A DNA stretch of 33,494 nucleotides from Pirellulales bacterium (lineage in GTDB: Bacteria > Planctomycetota > Planctomycetia > Pirellulales > JADZDJ01): assembly GCA_020851115.1 (NCBI GenBank), contig JADZDJ010000056.1:1-33494 (forward strand), given 5' to 3'. How positions within the stretch are numbered: the stretch's first letter is position 1; every line of letters starts with the position of its first letter. A program made the translations under genes and the position numbers. Positions 1 through 8,980 of this stretch are shown here, piece after piece. The notes beneath the pieces were generated by a model. That model ran no database searches, was not told where the DNA came from, and worked only from the letters and a program-made list of their open reading frames with translations.

Positions 1-191
1 AACTGCGGTAACATGTCTTCCGAGCGATATTCTTCATCGCCGCTGACCAGCACAATTTTCGCGCCGCGGCCGGAACCGTCGCCGCCGGGGACCTCGGCCC
101 AGGGCTGCTCGGATAAGGCTACTTGTGTACTGAGCGACGCGAGCGAAATAGCCAGCAGATTCAAGCACTTGGGAAGTATTGGCATCTTCAT
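1..191 (-). CDS. Secreted ThuA-like protein, N-terminal part (partial)
   Basis: Reading leftward from ATG at 191, a frame stays open to the window edge (63 codons), so the 3' part of the gene is missing. The product begins with a positively charged start and a hydrophobic stretch (residues 5-20, LPKCLNLLAISLASL), as in a Sec signal peptide. It then reaches KIVLVSGDEEYRSEDMLPQ at about residues 45-63. From memory, this GDEEYRSE segment opens the ThuA-like (class I glutamine amidotransferase-like) domain of many secreted planctomycete proteins, often linked to sugar or heme-domain dehydrogenases. Alternative ATG at 185. The fold is inferred from this short motif only; the membership could be checked once the downstream sequence is known. 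Confidence 0.6.
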   Translation of the reverse strand, partial: MKMPILPKCLNLLAISLASLSTQVALSEQPWAEVPGGDGSGRGAKIVLVSGDEEYRSEDMLPQ

Positions 192-678
192 TTTGGTGAT
201 AATCCTTGATATCGGTTGGACCAGTCCAAATTAACGGCCCCATGTTCGAGTTGCAACTGCACAAAACGCAACGGAGACGTCGAGGCTTGCCGTTGTTGCT
301 ACAATGCCATGGATGGACAGCAGGCGACCGCGAGCGATGTGGATGGTTCTGCGTGGCACGGATGGTGTATTTTAGGGGCGCATCGACTGTGGCGTTGCTA
401 CCGATCTCGGAAAAGGTTTCGGGCCGTTCTCGCAGTGGAGCAGGTGGATCGGTTTTATTGCTGGGATATTGGTGAGGTTATCGGTGGATCCGTTGGCGGC
501 TCGGATCGATCTCCGAACACGTTGGCCAAAACTTATTGTGCTATTGCCTGACCTGATTTTAGTTTACGCTCTCGTTTTACTGGCATTGCAGGTGGCGCGG
601 GCATGATCGATTGACGTTGTGCGCTCGGATCACCGCGCTCCAGATCCAGTTTTTCCTATTTGGTTTTGCTTTCTCTGA
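192..678. other. Intergenic region between divergent ThuA-like gene and purB
   Basis: This 487-base stretch separates two divergent genes and should hold both promoters. I see no convincing -35/-10 pair, tRNA or strong hairpin in it. Short open frames present here have no recognisable motifs and look accidental. Confidence 0.4.
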
Positions 679-2103
679 ATGTACGAATACTACGAAAACC
701 CGCTGATTCGCCGTTACGCATCTGCCGGAATGAGCCGCTTGTGGGGCGATCAAATGAAGTTTCGCACTTGGCGGCAGCTTTGGATCTGGTTGGCCGAAGC
801 CGAGGCGGAACTGGGCCTGCCGATTTCGAGTGAGCAGATTGCCGAACTGCGACGGCAAGTCGAAACGATTGACTTTGCGGCGGCCGAGGCCCACGAGCGG
901 CGGTTGCGACATGATGTGATGGCGCACGTTCATGCCTACGGCGATCAGTGCCCGTCGGCGCGCGGCATCATTCATCTTGGAGCCACAAGCTGCTTTGTGA
1001 CGGACAACACCGACTTGATTTTGATGCGCGAAGGGCTGCGGATGATTGCCGCTCGGCTGGCGGCAGTGGTCGATCGGCTGGGAAAGTTTGCGGCGGAGTA
1101 TCGTGACCTGGCCTGCTTGGGTTTCACTCACTTGCAGCCGGCACAACCGACGACCGTCGGCAAGCGAGCCTGCTTGTGGGCTTACGACTTGCTACTGGAC
1201 TTGGCGGAAATCGAGCATCGACTGGCCGAATTGAAAGCTCGTGGTGTCAAGGGGACCACGGGCACGCAGGCGAGCTTCTTGGAGTTGTTCGGCGGCAATC
1301 ACGTCAAAGTGAAACAGTTGGAAAGGCTGGTCGCGGGGAAAATGGGATTTGACGAGGTATATCCCGTCACGGGGCAAACCTATTCTCGCAAAATCGACGC
1401 TCAAGTGTTGGCCGCATTGTCGGGCATCGCGCACAGCGCCCACAAAGCCGCCACCGATTTGCGCATTCTCGCATCGCGTAAAGAACTGGAAGAGCCGTTC
1501 GAACAGGATCAAATCGGTTCCTCCGCCATGGCTTACAAACGCAATCCGATGCGCAGCGAGCGAATTTGCGGCTTGTCGCGGTACGTGATGAGCCTCGAAA
1601 CGAGCGCCGCCGCGACGGCCAGCACGCAGTGGCTGGAGCGGACGCTCGACGACAGCGCAAACCGTCGCTTGGTCATTCCGCAGGCGTTTTTGGCGATCGA
1701 CGCCGTGTTGATTCTGTATCAAAATGTGACCAGCGGCCTAGTCGTCTATCCGCAAGTGATCGCGAAGCATCTGGCTGAAGAACTGCCGTTTATGGCGACG
1801 GAGAACATGCTCATGGCCGGCGTTGCAGCGGGAGGCGACCGGCAAGAGCTGCACGAGCGGATACGCCAACACAGCCAGGCGGCGGCGCGCGTGGTGAAGG
1901 AGCGAGGGGGAGCCAATGATCTCTTGGAGCGGCTGAAAGCGGACGCCGCCTTCGCCAACGTCGATGTGGCCGCGGCGCTCGACGCGGGCAACTTTGTCGG
2001 CCGCGCGCCCCAGCAGGTCGACGAGTTCATCGCGGAATGGATTGAGCCGATCCGTTCCCGCTATGCAGAATCGTTGCGGCAACCAGCGGAAGTGCGCGTG
2101 TGA
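679..2103 (+). CDS. purB: Adenylosuccinate lyase
   Basis: Cleaves adenylosuccinate to AMP plus fumarate, and SAICAR to AICAR plus fumarate, in purine synthesis; cytosolic homotetramer. The 474-residue product has the fumarase/aspartase superfamily signature [12 protein letters not shown] at about residues 277-288, the region carrying the catalytic serine loop. It also has the upstream conserved segments [13 protein letters not shown] (about residue 101) and TTVGKR (about 156-161, after the THLQPAQPT helix). Length and the opening [15 protein letters not shown] resemble the longer, eukaryote-like form of the enzyme rather than the short Bacillus form. The ATG at 679 has no evident Shine-Dalgarno sequence. 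The gene stands alone, with no other purine genes nearby. Identification is secure. Confidence 0.96.
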   Translation: MYEYYENPLIRRYASAGMSRLWGDQMKFRTWRQLWIWLAEAEAELGLPISSEQIAELRRQVETIDFAAAEAHERRLRHDVMAHVHAYGDQCPSARGIIHLGATSCFVTDNTDLILMREGLRMIAARLAAVVDRLGKFAAEYRDLACLGFTHLQPAQPTTVGKRACLWAYDLLLDLAEIEHRLAELKARGVKGTTGTQASFLELFGGNHVKVKQLERLVAGKMGFDEVYPVTGQTYSRKIDAQVLAALSGIAHSAHKAATDLRILASRKELEEPFEQDQIGSSAMAYKRNPMRSERICGLSRYVMSLETSAAATASTQWLERTLDDSANRRLVIPQAFLAIDAVLILYQNVTSGLVVYPQVIAKHLAEELPFMATENMLMAGVAAGGDRQELHERIRQHSQAAARVVKERGGANDLLERLKADAAFANVDVAAALDAGNFVGRAPQQVDEFIAEWIEPIRSRYAESLRQPAEVRV

Positions 2104-2155
2104 AGATTTTCCGTCTTGAATTCCGCCCATCGGCCGCGACGATCGCAAAGCGTAC

Positions 2156-2503
2156 TCATTGAGAAGACGGCTTGGCGGCTGCGGAAATGACTGGTTCAAG
2201 CAGGCTGGCCGCACGGTTGTTCAATCCATTGGAACATTGCGGCAGAGAATCGCCGTTGAGCCGACTGACACCTTCGTGATCAAAAAGCGAGTGCGTACCA
2301 TTCGCGGCGACAATATTTGAATTCTCGCCCCGGAAGATCAATGCCTGGGGATGATCGACTAAAATACGCTGGCCGCCGACCAATTTTATCATGAACGGTT
2401 TGAAAGGAGCGCGGCACTGAAAAAGTCTGTTATGAACGGGCAAAATTCTCAATGATGATCGTCCTTCAAGGCTGCCCAACAGATGGCAACTTTGATTCGG
2501 CAA
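2156..2503 (-). CDS. Small planctomycete-type PFxPF domain protein
   Basis: An open frame of up to 115 codons lies in the purB-glnE gap. Its core, RAPFKPFMIKLVGGQRILV followed by DHPQALIFRG and IVAANGTHSLFDHEGVSRL, matches the pattern of small planctomycete proteins I recall (PFxPFxIxLxDGxxxxVxHPxxxxF...VV). Their function is unknown. No ATG precedes the core: the farthest start is TTG at 2503, with TTG at 2452 or 2443 giving 95-98 residues closer to the usual family length. The lack of an ATG could mean an unusual start or a gene that has lost its 5' end. The tail is rich in alanine and serine. Reality of the frame is supported by motif only. Confidence 0.5.
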   Translation of the reverse strand: MPNQSCHLLGSLEGRSSLRILPVHNRLFQCRAPFKPFMIKLVGGQRILVDHPQALIFRGENSNIVAANGTHSLFDHEGVSRLNGDSLPQCSNGLNNRAASLLEPVISAAAKPSSQ

Positions 2504-2614
2504 ACCTGGGCAAAACCTTCGGTAGAGTATACTCTTTTGAATTGAACAGGAGTTTTACGCTGTTCGTTCTGCGAAGAGATTCGCTTTTCACAAGTTCGAT
2601 TCCACGCATTTTTC

Positions 2615-5600
2615 ATGGACATTTCTCAACTCCGCTACTATCTCGATCATCCTCAAGACGCCGTGAAATGGCTGCGCGGTTGGGGGCTGGACGATGCCGA
2701 TCGAGCGCATGCGGCGATTGTGCGGTTGGCGGTGTCGGGAGTGACACTCGATTTGCTCGCCAGTATTTGCGACCAGCTTGCCGAGTATCTGCCGCGGGTG
2801 AGCGACGCCGACATGGCGCTCAACAATTTCGACCGCTTCGCCGCCGCCGCGCGAAATCCGCTGTCGATGGCGGCGCTGCTGGAGCGCGACCAGGAAGCAA
2901 TGCCAACACTGTTACAGATTTTTTCGACCAGCCAATACCTGAGCGATTTGCTGGTGACCGATTCCGAGGCGTACGATTTGTTACGACTCACCGAAGGGCA
3001 GCCCGTCGCGCGAGAAGTTCTCATCGATGAATTGTGCGCCGAAGTCGCGGTTTTGAGCGACGCGCGAACTGTCATGACCGCTCTGCGGCGATTCAAACGG
3101 CGGGAGACGCTGCGAATCGCTTACGGCGACTTGATTCGAGGCCAGCGGCTCGAAATCGTCACGCGGCAGATTTCCAACGTTGCCGACGCGATTCTCGAAG
3201 CCGCGATTCGATTTGCCCGCGGCACTCTGGAGCAAAAACGGGGCGTGCCGCGGAGGGCCGATGGCCAACGATCGCGGTTCGTGGTACTGGGGATGGGCAA
3301 ACTTGGCGGCGGCGAGCTGAATTATTCCAGCGATATCGATCTCATCTATTTGTACGAAGCCGACGGCAGCACCGATGGCCAGCGGCCGCAAACGAATTCC
3401 GAGTTTTTCGATCGCCTGGCAAAAGACATCACCAAGCTGCTGACCGAGCCGACCGACCTTGGCGTAGCCTATCGCGTCGATTTACGTTTGCGCCCCGAAG
3501 GGCAGCATGGCCCGATGGCGCCAAGTATGGAAGGGGCGTTGCGATACTACGACACCTACGCTCGCACCTGGGAGCGACAAGCGTTTGTGAAAGCGCGACC
3601 GGCGGCAGGAGACCTCGATTTTGGCGATGATTTCTTGAGCCAACTCGAACCGTGGATTTTCCGCCGCTATCTCAGCCGGGCCGACATTGCTGGCATTAAA
3701 GCCCTGAAGCGGCGGATCGAGCAGCGCGTGAAAAGCGAAGGAGTCGATCTGCGGAACGTCAAAACTGGCCACGGCGGCATTCGCGACATCGAATTCACGA
3801 TTCAGTTCTTGCAGCTCCTCAACGGCGGCGACTTGCCCGCGGTGCGCACGCGGAACACGCTTGAAGCGATCGCCATGCTCGAAAACGGCGGCTGCCTGAC
3901 GCGGCAAGAACGTTCGCTGCTGGAGGAAAACTATGAATTTTTGCGAAAGATCGAGCACCGCCTGCAAATCATGTTCGACTTGCAGACGCACACGATGCCG
4001 CAGGCGGACGCGGAAATGCGGCGGCTGGCGATTCGCATGGGCTACGCCGACACGCCGCAGCGGTCGGCGCTCGATGCGTTTGCGGCCGATTACAAACAGA
4101 AAACCGAGTTGAATCGAAAGATGCTCGACCATTTGCTGCACGACGCATTTGGCGAAGAAGATGCGACTGAGCCGGAAGTCGATCTAGTGCTCGATCCCGA
4201 TCCGCAGCCCGATCATATTGAAGCAGTGATCGGCCGCTATCATTTCCACGATCCGGCCGAAGCGTATCAAAATTTGATGACGCTATCCGAAGAGCGGATT
4301 CGATTTCTTTCCACCCGGCGCTGCCGGCATTTTTTGGCGTCGATCGCGCCGCGGCTGCTGCCCGCGATTGCCACCACGGCCGATCCCGATCAAACGCTCG
4401 TCAGTTTGAGCAAGGTGAGCGATTCACTCGGCGGCAAAGGAGTGCTGTGGGAATTATTTAGTTTTAATCCGCCGTCGCTGCACTTGTATGTGGAGTTGTG
4501 CGCTTCGAGTCCCTACTTATCGGGAATTTTAATCAGCAATCCCGGCATGATCGACGAGTTGATGGACAGCCTGGTGCTCGACAAGCTGCCCTCGCGCGAC
4601 GGTCTGGAAGCGAATCTGCAGGAACTTGCGCACGGGGCGGAAGACATCGAGCCGATTTTGCACAGCTTCAAGAATGCCCAAGTGCTGCGAGTCGGCGTGC
4701 GCGATATTCTCGGCAAAGAGGACATTCTTTCCACGTGTGGGGCGCTGGCCGACATTGCGGAAGTCTGCTTGCGACAGATTGCGCAGCGCGAGTACGAAAA
4801 GCTTGTTGCGCGGATGGGTGAACCGACGATTGCCGAGGCAGACGACGCCGGGAAACCGTCGGAGTTCGTCATCCTGGCGATGGGAAAATTTGGCGGCCGC
4901 GAGATCAATTATCACAGTGACCTCGACATGGTCTACTTGTACGAAGCCGACGGCGGCACGTTTCATACTCGTCGCACGCGGCGCAGCGGCGAGACGAGCA
5001 CAAATCAACATTTCTATAGCGAACTGGGGCAACGGATCATCAAGATCGCCAATCAACTTGGCCCGCACGGTCGGCTCTATGAAATTGACCCACGTTTGCG
5101 TCCGACCGGAAAAAGCGGCGCGCTGGCCACATCTCTCGCCGAGTTTCGCCGCTATTTTGAAGAAGGGCACGGCCAGTTGTGGGAGCGGCAAGCGCTATGC
5201 AAGGCTCGCGTCGTTTATGGCAGTTCGAAGGCGGCGGCCAGCGCGATGCAGGCGGTGATCGACTCGGCCTATCGTCGTACGTGGCAAGCGGAGTTCGCCA
5301 CGGAAATCCGCCGGATGCGCGGCCGGATGGAAGACGGAGCCAAATCGAACAACCTGAAGCGCGGCCCCGGCGGGCTCGTCGATGTCGAATTCATCGCGCA
5401 GATGCTGCAACTCAAGCATGGCGGAATGCATCCGGACGTTCGATTGCCAAGTACGCTCGAAGCCCTGGCCGCGCTGACACAAATCGGAGTACTTTCGCGC
5501 GATGATGGCGAATTCTTCCAAACCAGCTACCGAGTGCTGCTGGCGATCGTCAGCCGTCTGCGGCTGATGAACACGGCAGCGCGCCATGAACTGCCCGAAG

Positions 5601-5746
5601 ACACTGATGAGCAAGCGAAGCTGGCTCGACTGCTGAGCTATCCTGACCGCGAGAACATGCTGCTCGACTGCGAGAAGCTGACGCGAGAGAATCGCAAGCG
5701 GTTTGAGCGGATTTTTGAAAAAGAGGCGCTCGAGGTTCGAGGCTAG
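2615..5746 (+). CDS. glnE: Bifunctional glutamine synthetase adenylyltransferase / adenylyl-removing enzyme
   Basis: GlnE adds AMP to, and removes it from, glutamine synthetase, switching it off or on in response to glutamine and PII. The 1043-residue protein holds the expected two nucleotidyltransferase halves. The N-terminal (deadenylylating) half has GMGKLGGGELNYSSDIDLIY near residues 224-243, and the C-terminal (adenylylating) half has AMGKFGGREINYHSDLDMVY near 754-773. Each GG is followed by the metal-binding SDxD pair (SDIDL, SDLDM). The linker and the RLRPxG segments (DLRLRPEG, DPRLRPTG) are also present. It is about 100 residues longer than the E. coli enzyme. ATG at 2615 is chosen because MDISQLRYYL begins a helical segment; no clear Shine-Dalgarno sequence is seen. 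A PII gene converges on it 53 bases downstream. Confidence 0.96.
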   Translation: MDISQLRYYLDHPQDAVKWLRGWGLDDADRAHAAIVRLAVSGVTLDLLASICDQLAEYLPRVSDADMALNNFDRFAAAARNPLSMAALLERDQEAMPTLLQIFSTSQYLSDLLVTDSEAYDLLRLTEGQPVAREVLIDELCAEVAVLSDARTVMTALRRFKRRETLRIAYGDLIRGQRLEIVTRQISNVADAILEAAIRFARGTLEQKRGVPRRADGQRSRFVVLGMGKLGGGELNYSSDIDLIYLYEADGSTDGQRPQTNSEFFDRLAKDITKLLTEPTDLGVAYRVDLRLRPEGQHGPMAPSMEGALRYYDTYARTWERQAFVKARPAAGDLDFGDDFLSQLEPWIFRRYLSRADIAGIKALKRRIEQRVKSEGVDLRNVKTGHGGIRDIEFTIQFLQLLNGGDLPAVRTRNTLEAIAMLENGGCLTRQERSLLEENYEFLRKIEHRLQIMFDLQTHTMPQADAEMRRLAIRMGYADTPQRSALDAFAADYKQKTELNRKMLDHLLHDAFGEEDATEPEVDLVLDPDPQPDHIEAVIGRYHFHDPAEAYQNLMTLSEERIRFLSTRRCRHFLASIAPRLLPAIATTADPDQTLVSLSKVSDSLGGKGVLWELFSFNPPSLHLYVELCASSPYLSGILISNPGMIDELMDSLVLDKLPSRDGLEANLQELAHGAEDIEPILHSFKNAQVLRVGVRDILGKEDILSTCGALADIAEVCLRQIAQREYEKLVARMGEPTIAEADDAGKPSEFVILAMGKFGGREINYHSDLDMVYLYEADGGTFHTRRTRRSGETSTNQHFYSELGQRIIKIANQLGPHGRLYEIDPRLRPTGKSGALATSLAEFRRYFEEGHGQLWERQALCKARVVYGSSKAAASAMQAVIDSAYRRTWQAEFATEIRRMRGRMEDGAKSNNLKRGPGGLVDVEFIAQMLQLKHGGMHPDVRLPSTLEALAALTQIGVLSRDDGEFFQTSYRVLLAIVSRLRLMNTAARHELPEDTDEQAKLARLLSYPDRENMLLDCEKLTRENRKRFERIFEKEALEVRG

Positions 5747-5799
5747 CTCTCGATGGTGTGCGTGAGCGATTTCCTTTCCTAGTCCTTAGTCCCTCCCCG

Positions 5800-6114
5800 C
5801 TAGAATTCAATCGCCGTCTCCTGCATCGCCGGTAGGACGAAGATCTTGCCGTCACCCATGCGGCCAGTGCGAGCGACTTCGATAACTTTGCGAACGATTT
5901 CTTCCGACCGCGCTTCATCAACCCAGAGATTGATTTCGACTTTCGGCAAAAACGCCAACGAATACTCACTGTCGCCGTATTGGTCGAGATAGCTCTTTTG
6001 CCGGCCGTAGCCTTTGACCTCGCGGACGCTGATCGCCTCGAGCGGCGCGAGGCGCAAGCTCTCGAGCACTTTCTCCGCGAGATACGGCTTCACGATGGCG
6101 ACGATTTGCTTCAT
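5800..6114 (-). CDS. glnB: Nitrogen regulatory protein PII family
   Basis: PII is a trimeric sensor of 2-oxoglutarate and ATP/ADP that controls targets such as GlnE, NtrB or AmtB. The 104-residue product starts MKQIVAIVKPY. It has the T-loop VKGYGRQKSYLDQYGDSEY with Q39 and a tyrosine at position 51 (the uridylylation site in enterics), K58 in FLPKVE, and the B-loop TGRMGDGKIF at residues 83-92. It is shorter than the usual 112 residues. After PAMQ it ends ETAIEF, so the C-loop arginines (R101 and R103 of the IRIRTGE tail) are replaced by other residues. It faces glnE tail to tail and follows a ferredoxin gene on the same strand. GlnB versus GlnK cannot be told apart from sequence here; the linkage to glnE suggests the GlnB role. 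Confidence 0.9.
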   Translation of the reverse strand: MKQIVAIVKPYLAEKVLESLRLAPLEAISVREVKGYGRQKSYLDQYGDSEYSLAFLPKVEINLWVDEARSEEIVRKVIEVARTGRMGDGKIFVLPAMQETAIEF

Positions 6115-6126
6115 TTTGTCAGGGGG

Positions 6127-6190
6127 CAGTGGTCAGTGGTAAGCGCCGAGATTGCAACCAACAACGGACCACGGACTTCTGACCGCTGAC
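6127..6190. repeat. Heptamer-type repeat between fdx and glnB
   Basis: CAGTGGT occurs twice in tandem at 6127-6140. The facing half, about 6156-6190, holds related units in the opposite orientation (ACCACGGAC, then CTGACCGCTGAC). The result is a loosely self-complementary block filling the gap between the ferredoxin and PII genes. Such 7-base families resemble intergenic short tandem repeats. Its effect on readthrough into glnB is unknown. Confidence 0.45.
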
Positions 6191-6194
6191 AGCC

Positions 6195-6584
6195 CTAGCT
6201 AAAGAAATTCTCGCCGAACAAATCGATTTGCGGGTTGGTTTCGACCGTCATATCGCCGTGGACTTCGACGTAGCAGGCCAGCCGCATGGTGGCTTTGTGG
6301 CTAATGTACGACAGAGCAGGGAGCGGATCGGGAACGGGAACCTTGAATTTTAGTTTCTCCATCATGCCCATCGGACTGGCATGTTCGATTCCTTTGACGA
6401 TATTCACGCGGCAGCTTCCACACAGTCCCAAGCCGTGGCAGTTAACCACTTGATTGATCGAAGCGCCGAAACCGTTTAATCCGTAATACAAGCTGACGCC
6501 AGCCTTGAGGGCTTCCTTTCGGAGATTGGCGCCGTCGGGAACTTGGATTTCCTTTTTCTCATTGACAAACGTAACAGTTGGCAT
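6195..6584 (-). CDS. [2Fe-2S] ferredoxin
   Basis: A 129-residue electron carrier of the 2Fe-2S fold. The cluster cysteines are visible as C49-HGLGL-C55-GS-C58 and C104 in the RLACYVEV segment. The C-x5-C-x2-C spacing is that of the adrenodoxin/bacterial ferredoxin class rather than the plant class (C-x4-C). The 45 residues between C58 and C104 are longer than usual and hold a hydrophobic, proline-rich stretch (KFKVPVPDPLPALSYISHKA). The start MPTVTFVNEKKEIQVPDGAN is the normal first beta hairpin. The redox partner is unknown. It precedes the PII gene on the same strand with an 80-base gap, so the two may be cotranscribed. ATG at 6584 has no clear Shine-Dalgarno sequence. Confidence 0.9.
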   Translation of the reverse strand: MPTVTFVNEKKEIQVPDGANLRKEALKAGVSLYYGLNGFGASINQVVNCHGLGLCGSCRVNIVKGIEHASPMGMMEKLKFKVPVPDPLPALSYISHKATMRLACYVEVHGDMTVETNPQIDLFGENFFS

Positions 6585-6956
6585 AGAAAGTTATTCGCTG
6601 GTGGAAATGACGCAAGCCCCGCGGGCCGCCTCTCGGATCAGATCGTCGCGGCAGGCCTGGCCCAGCGGACGGTCGCTAAACACTACAATCTAGCGCAAAA
6701 ATCGACGAAAATCCAGGGTAGGCCGCCAGACCTTTTCGCTGGTTCAAGCTAGATGATAGAGCAAGCCAAAACGCAATCGAGGGAGCACGTGGATTGATTT
6801 TTCCGCCATTTTCCTCTGCATCCATGCCTGCGCGACGGGCGTTTGTGGCGTGCAGCTTTGGGAAACGAGTTCGGCACTGCCCTAGCGGGCGGGGGCAATG
6901 AATCCAGGCCGCGGCGATGCTAAAATAAATTGGGCCATTTTCCGGAGCAGAAATTC
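6585..6956. other. Intergenic region between divergent ferredoxin and zinc-ribbon protein genes
   Basis: About 370 bases with no supported gene. It should hold both divergent promoters. An A/T-rich TAAAATAAAT at 6921-6930 lies just upstream of the plus-strand gene and could be part of a -10 region, but no -35 partner is clear. Confidence 0.35.
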
Positions 6957-8897
6957 ATGTTCAGCACCGCCAGTTGTCCGAAGTGTCGCAAGGGCGTGTC
7001 GTTGCCCACGAGGATCGATCCGGACGCATGGGTCCGTTGCCCATTGTGTCTGGCAAAGTTTCCACTCCAAACGGTGCTTGAAAAACTACCACCGATGCTG
7101 GAAGTCGTCGACGCACCTGCAGGGGCGGAATTCGCATCGATGATGGAGGAATCGCCAGAGACGGAAACGTCGCTGGCCGCGCCAACCGAAGCGCCGCCGA
7201 TTTCTTCGGCCGCATTTGCCGCTGTTTCGCTAGCAGCGTCCGGCGCGCCTACGCCGGCGGGTGCCGTTGAAATGATGGAACTGGGCGAAGACGAAGATAC
7301 GCTGCCAGCGATGGATGCCGGGTCGCTTGCGTCGAGCGGCAGTCTGAACGACTATCACGCAACACACGGATTCCGCGAAGCGCCCGAGGACGAAGAAGAT
7401 TCCGGCGTCCTCGAATTAGAGCCTGAGCAAGACACCAGTGAGTGGCAAGAATCGCCGCCGTTGGTCGAGTCACCCTTCGGCGTCAAGGCTTCCATCGGAC
7501 GTCGAAAAAAGAAATCCGGCCGTAATTCGGTGTTGGAGGTGGCCAAGATACTCGTCGGGGGAGGTCTGGGGCTGACGCTCGGCTATGCGGTGTTGATGTG
7601 GGGCTTCAAGAAGGATCCGTTTAAGCTTGCCGAAATTCTGCCCGAAGTGATCGTGCCGTCGGCTTTACAATCCGAGTATCGCAGCGTGTCGCGGAATCAT
7701 TCTGCCTCATCGCCGGTTCCTCAAAAATCGTCCAGTGATCCTTGGGGCGGAGCCGCCGGAGGCGAAGGCGAGTCGAATCCTGAGCCGAATCCGCAGCAGG
7801 CCAGCGATTCGACGATGGGTGAAGCGCCAAGGCCGAGGGAACCGATGCCTACCGATCCGGCGGCGCCGATGCCGACAGAGCCGACGGCGGATGCGCTCAT
7901 CGACACGCCGCCAAATATTGAAGCGAATCCGTCGCTGCCGACCGACGATGCGCCGATGCCGACGCCAGAACCGACGCCGACTGAACTACCGGCAAGCGAT
8001 CCGCCCGCGGCCGATTCGATACCGCCGCTTGGATCACCGGATGATGCAACGCCGAAGCCTCAGCCGACTGCACCCGACACATCAAGTCCGATGCCTCCGC
8101 CTGCGGTAAACCCAGTACCCTCCAGTTCGGAAACTCCTACGCCGCCGTCTGCCGAGTCTCCACAGCCACCGTCCGACTTACCCGCCTCGTCCCCGACACC
8201 GCCGCCACCAGAGGGCGATTCTTCGCACATCGCCCCCATGCCGACGCCAAGCATTCCACCCGACTCGGCGTCGATTCCGTCCCAGGAGGAAGCGGCCGTA
8301 GGCCCTAAGAGCGAAACCAAGTATTCGCTGGAACAGGTGAATCAGGCGATGAAGGCTGCGAGTGACAATGCGAAGTCGTTTGTCTCCGCGGCCACCGATC
8401 TGCCCGAAGCGGAGCGCACAAAACGGAAGATTGACATGTATCGAAGTTTCGCCGATCTGGGAGAGGAGATCACACTCGTCGTAGATAGCGCAGACAATGT
8501 GAGAGCAGCGCGGGCGGCGGCACTGGCGATGTTGCAAGGTTTTGCCAGCGATATGCCGAGGCTGAATCAGATCGGTAAGCTCGCCGGGATTTGGATCAAG
8601 TCGAGTTTCCGCAAGAGTTCGGGCATTGCCCTTGCTGGCCGCGTTCGAGAGACGACGCCCGTTGGCAAGTTGTTCCGCACGAAGCTGTTGATGCTCGGCC
8701 ACGACCTGCCGACGGATGCGGAAGTAATGGTTGTCACCGCTCAAGACCCAAGAATCAAGCCTGGCGAAATCGCAGTGGTGATGGGGACGATCGTTGGCGC
8801 GCCCTCGATCAATCTGCACGACTATGAAGGAACCGAAGATTCGGTGATTTGGGCCGCGGCAATGGGGCCAGTCCAGGCAGAGGCGCTTGCGCCTTAG
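6957..8897 (+). CDS. Zinc-ribbon, single-pass membrane protein with long Pro-rich linker
   Basis: A 646-residue protein of unknown function. The N-terminus carries a zinc-ribbon pattern, C7-PK-C10 and C28-PL-C31. An acidic region follows, then one hydrophobic segment near residues 196-220 (ILVGGGLGLTLGYAVLMWGF) flanked by basic residues. Next is a low-complexity linker (about 240-450) rich in Pro, Ser, Thr and Ala with loose PMPTxP repeats. The C-terminal domain (about 455-646) begins YSLEQVNQAMKAASDNAKSF and looks folded. The topology suggests a cytoplasmic zinc ribbon and an outward C-terminal domain. ATG at 6957 is preferred over the upstream TTG at 6930 because GGAG lies 9 bases before it and the zinc ribbon begins directly. 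I do not recognise the C-terminal domain. Confidence 0.8.
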   Translation: MFSTASCPKCRKGVSLPTRIDPDAWVRCPLCLAKFPLQTVLEKLPPMLEVVDAPAGAEFASMMEESPETETSLAAPTEAPPISSAAFAAVSLAASGAPTPAGAVEMMELGEDEDTLPAMDAGSLASSGSLNDYHATHGFREAPEDEEDSGVLELEPEQDTSEWQESPPLVESPFGVKASIGRRKKKSGRNSVLEVAKILVGGGLGLTLGYAVLMWGFKKDPFKLAEILPEVIVPSALQSEYRSVSRNHSASSPVPQKSSSDPWGGAAGGEGESNPEPNPQQASDSTMGEAPRPREPMPTDPAAPMPTEPTADALIDTPPNIEANPSLPTDDAPMPTPEPTPTELPASDPPAADSIPPLGSPDDATPKPQPTAPDTSSPMPPPAVNPVPSSSETPTPPSAESPQPPSDLPASSPTPPPPEGDSSHIAPMPTPSIPPDSASIPSQEEAAVGPKSETKYSLEQVNQAMKAASDNAKSFVSAATDLPEAERTKRKIDMYRSFADLGEEITLVVDSADNVRAARAAALAMLQGFASDMPRLNQIGKLAGIWIKSSFRKSSGIALAGRVRETTPVGKLFRTKLLMLGHDLPTDAEVMVVTAQDPRIKPGEIAVVMGTIVGAPSINLHDYEGTEDSVIWAAAMGPVQAEALAP

Positions 8898-8980
8898 ACC
8901 GGGATGATTCGGCGTCATACGCTTGCCAATCGACGACTCACCTCGATCCACGGTGCGCCAACAATTCCGTTTGTTCGCCA

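Noticed and set aside
216-551. 111-codon plus-strand frame upstream of purB with several cysteines
   Set aside because: No recognisable motif, erratic composition, and it lies in a region expected to hold two divergent promoters.
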